64,000 nucleotides of DNA from JANOAR01 sp031411235. GTDB lineage: Bacteria; Verrucomicrobiota; Verrucomicrobiia; Verrucomicrobiales; Verrucomicrobiaceae. Positions 62,127-64,000 of this stretch are shown here, one piece after another. The first letter of the stretch is position 1, and each line of letters begins with the position of its first letter. The DNA is taken from NCBI GenBank assembly GCA_031411235.1, contig JANOAR010000135.1, positions 1-64,000 on the forward strand, in the 5' to 3' direction. The translations under genes were made by a program, and so were the position numbers. The notes under the pieces were generated by a model. It ran no database searches, was not told the origin of the DNA, and worked only from the letters and a program-made list of their open reading frames with translations.

Positions 62127-64000
62127 TCAGCGCTCGTCCACACCGCGCATCGTCGGCTTCACCTGCCAGTGCTCGTCGAAGAAGTCTGCGGCGACGGCTT
62201 TCCCTGCGCTCTCGGCAGTCGGTGGCTGGGTGATGTCGAGGATGGCCCAGTCGGGGAGCTTGGGGTTTTGCAGGCTGTTGGTCTTGTCGTGCGCTTCACG
62301 GAAGGTGAGGCCGGAGTTGAGGACAACATAGGGGCCGCGGCCCCATGAGTTGCGATAGCCCAGGCTCAGAATGTGATCAGTGCTCGGTGCGGTGATGGCT
62401 GGCTGGGTACGCGCTGCGATGGATTTCGCGTTCCAATCAAACGGCAGCGCCTTGTCCTTCATCATGGTCTGGATCATGGAGTTGGACTGCGGTGTTCCCC
62501 AAAGGACGATGCTCGCATCGGCGAAGTCATTGCCTGAGATTTCGGACTGCCGCTTGATGACGGGATCGCCGCGCATCAAGCCTCTCCAGCGCTGGATGAA
62601 GTGTGCGCTCTCGCTCTTTACCCATTTGTCCGCGCTTGTTTCACCTGTTGGGGCGGAGTCGGGCAGGACGATGATGAAGCGATGCTTGAAGGCGTCGTCG
62701 ATGGTGCCGCTGCTGGCATTCCGCTTTTCGGTGAAGTAGGCATCATCCACGGCGGTCTTGGTGAGGGGCTGCCATTGGTTGTTGCGGCGTTCCAGGTAGA
62801 AGTAGCTGAGATAGCCGGAGTAGAATCCGTGATGCTGTTGGGCCACTTTGTTGACCTGCTGGCCGTCGATCAGCACATCAATCGTGCTGGATTTATCGCT
62901 CCCGGATTTGAATCGCGTCGGATCAAGCGCGAGCACACGAACGTTCTTGGTGGTGAGGGTTACGGCAGCGTCGCCTGTGACTTCGGCTTCGATGCGGCAG
63001 TCTTCCCACTGCTGCTCCATGCGCTCGACGCTGACCCAGAACTGTCGGTTGTAGGCCAGCGTGCGCGTTTGCAGCACCACTTTTCTCGGCATCGGATCGC
63101 GCCCCTTCGCTACCGCTGCTTCAACGAGTTTCTGCACGTCTTTGATGACTTCGGGGTGATACTTGTGCCCCATGCCAGGGCCGATGAGATGCGGCACTTT
63201 GAGGCCTTCTTTGCCCAGCACTTCCATCATGTATTCAGCCGAGTCTCGCTGGGCATCCACCTCGCCGGAGTAGCTGATGAGCGGCACGTTGAAAAAATTG
63301 CGGGCGTAGTCGGGCACGTCGTACACGCCCCACAGCGTTTGCTCATACCAGGGGGGCATCTTGTCGGGGGTGATCTTTTGGTAGCGCTGCACATCCACAA
63401 ACCCGGCGCCGGTATGCACGCAGGCCCACTGGTCGGCGAAGTGGGCACCGAGGTGCCACGCGCCTGCGCCGCCCATGCTGAAGCCGGCGAGGGCGATGCG
63501 GTTTGTATCCACGTTGAATCTCGCCGTAGCGTCGTCGCGGGCCTCGAAGACATCCGTCTCGCCAGCGCTCTTCCAGCCGTTGCAGTAGCGGCCAAAGGGA
63601 TGGATCACAATCGTGCCTGCGGGTTGAAACTGGCCGGGCTTCTTGGCCATCAGGCGGCTGTAAACGAAGTGGATGTCGGTGGCGGTGTCGCCTCGGCCAT
63701 GCAGCCAGATCCACATCGGCACGAGCTTTTTGCCAGCGCCATAGTCGAGCCCCTCGGGCACCTCCACGCCGTAGGGCTGGGCGCTGTCGTCGATGCGCGA
63801 GTAGAAGCCGAGCACCTTCTGGCCACTGCCCATCATCCAGGGCGTTTCGTTCTTCGCCAGCGCCGCGATGCGGGCCTTCGCCTCGGTGAGCAGGGCGGTG
63901 GCTTTCTTCACACCGTCCTCGGGCTTCTTGTCGTACCACTCGTGGAAGTCCAAGGCGTAGCGCACGGCCTTGATGAAGATCGCTGCATCGGCGGAGCGCT
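62127..64000 (-). CDS. Alpha/beta hydrolase (prolyl oligopeptidase-like), 5' end outside the window
   Basis: The frame is open from the stop at 62127 to the right edge, so the N-terminus is missing; at least 624 residues are present. The central part is an alpha/beta hydrolase of the esterase/PHB-depolymerase or prolyl-oligopeptidase type: VPMWIWLHGRGDTATD, the nucleophile elbow IALAGFSMGGAGAWHLG, Asp in ISYSGEVDAQRDS and the His in GPGMGHKYHPE. The C-terminal 300 residues are less familiar (FIIVLPDSAPTG, HILSLGYRNSWGRGPYVVLNSG) and look like the ends found on secreted esterases. The substrate is unknown. It converges with the MetE-like gene, 6 bp between stops. Confidence 0.8.
   Translation of the reverse strand, partial: RSADAAIFIKAVRYALDFHEWYDKKPEDGVKKATALLTEAKARIAALAKNETPWMMGSGQKVLGFYSRIDDSAQPYGVEVPEGLDYGAGKKLVPMWIWLHGRGDTATDIHFVYSRLMAKKPGQFQPAGTIVIHPFGRYCNGWKSAGETDVFEARDDATARFNVDTNRIALAGFSMGGAGAWHLGAHFADQWACVHTGAGFVDVQRYQKITPDKMPPWYEQTLWGVYDVPDYARNFFNVPLISYSGEVDAQRDSAEYMMEVLGKEGLKVPHLIGPGMGHKYHPEVIKDVQKLVEAAVAKGRDPMPRKVVLQTRTLAYNRQFWVSVERMEQQWEDCRIEAEVTGDAAVTLTTKNVRVLALDPTRFKSGSDKSSTIDVLIDGQQVNKVAQQHHGFYSGYLSYFYLERRNNQWQPLTKTAVDDAYFTEKRNASSGTIDDAFKHRFIIVLPDSAPTGETSADKWVKSESAHFIQRWRGLMRGDPVIKRQSEISGNDFADASIVLWGTPQSNSMIQTMMKDKALPFDWNAKSIAARTQPAITAPSTDHILSLGYRNSWGRGPYVVLNSGLTFREAHDKTNSLQNPKLPDWAILDITQPPTAESAGKAVAADFFDEHWQVKPTMRGVDER

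Overview
The window looks like about 64 kb of chromosome from a Verrucomicrobiota bacterium (Verrucomicrobiales or a relative). The DNA is GC-rich by eye. It carries a type IV pilus-like cluster with a divergent secretin, a very large Ig/FN3 mosaic surface protein, a sialate O-acetylesterase, a beta-helix protein and menaquinone synthesis, a mix typical of that phylum. The assignment rests on gene content and has not been checked by search. No rRNA, tRNA, insertion sequence or CRISPR array was seen.

Layout. 1-4070: an AGCCT microsatellite, then three minus-strand genes for exported proteins, one of them a papain-like protease joined to a VWA domain. These genes lie between two copies of a 30-bp direct repeat and look lower in GC than what follows. 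4.1-9.1 kb: housekeeping genes gpmI, aroC, a MarR regulator, a PgeF/YfiH-type protein and ispE. 9.1-15.5 kb: a heparan-glucosaminide N-acetyltransferase-like membrane protein, a sialate O-acetylesterase, an enolase-superfamily enzyme, a small membrane protein and rlmI. 15.7-24.8 kb: a SufR-like regulator that has lost most Cys ligands, a broken sensor kinase gene, a 1,224-aa ABCG-like transporter with a long N-terminal extension, and a P-loop protein of unknown role. 24.9-32.7 kb: a MidA-family methyltransferase, a beta-helix protein, a sugar-phosphate isomerase-like protein, a Cys/Met-metabolism PLP enzyme, a GT4 glycosyltransferase and menA.

32.7-45.5 kb is a type IV pilus/type II secretion-like cluster: a divergent secretin, a prepilin with a choice-of-anchor-like ectodomain, PilT, PilM/N/O/P-like proteins, two further prepilin-like proteins, a PilX-like protein and PilC. 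There is no PilB and no prepilin peptidase in the window. It is followed by an SDR and by a 2,263-aa exported protein that joins FN3, cyclophilin, Ig-like and formylglycine-generating-enzyme-like domains. 53.3-59.8 kb is a compact operon of four exported proteins: two related helical proteins, a prenyltransferase/squalene-cyclase-repeat protein and a protein ending in a thioredoxin domain. The end holds mtnA, a MetE C-terminal-like protein and a truncated alpha/beta hydrolase.

The most unusual signal is a set of intergenic elements made of 7-bp tandem repeats. They are usually a purine-rich arm, a loop and a complementary pyrimidine-rich arm, and they sit directly against, or inside, the 5' ends of genes. 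Each locus has a different heptamer (GGAAGTC, GGAATAA, TTCGATG, GATGAAT, GGGAATT and others), but period, hairpin layout and position recur. In four genes the element seems to supply the start codon, the prepilin leader or part of the signal peptide. Other points of note are the repeat-flanked 3.9-kb block, the doubly broken kinase and the cyclophilin/FGE mosaic protein.
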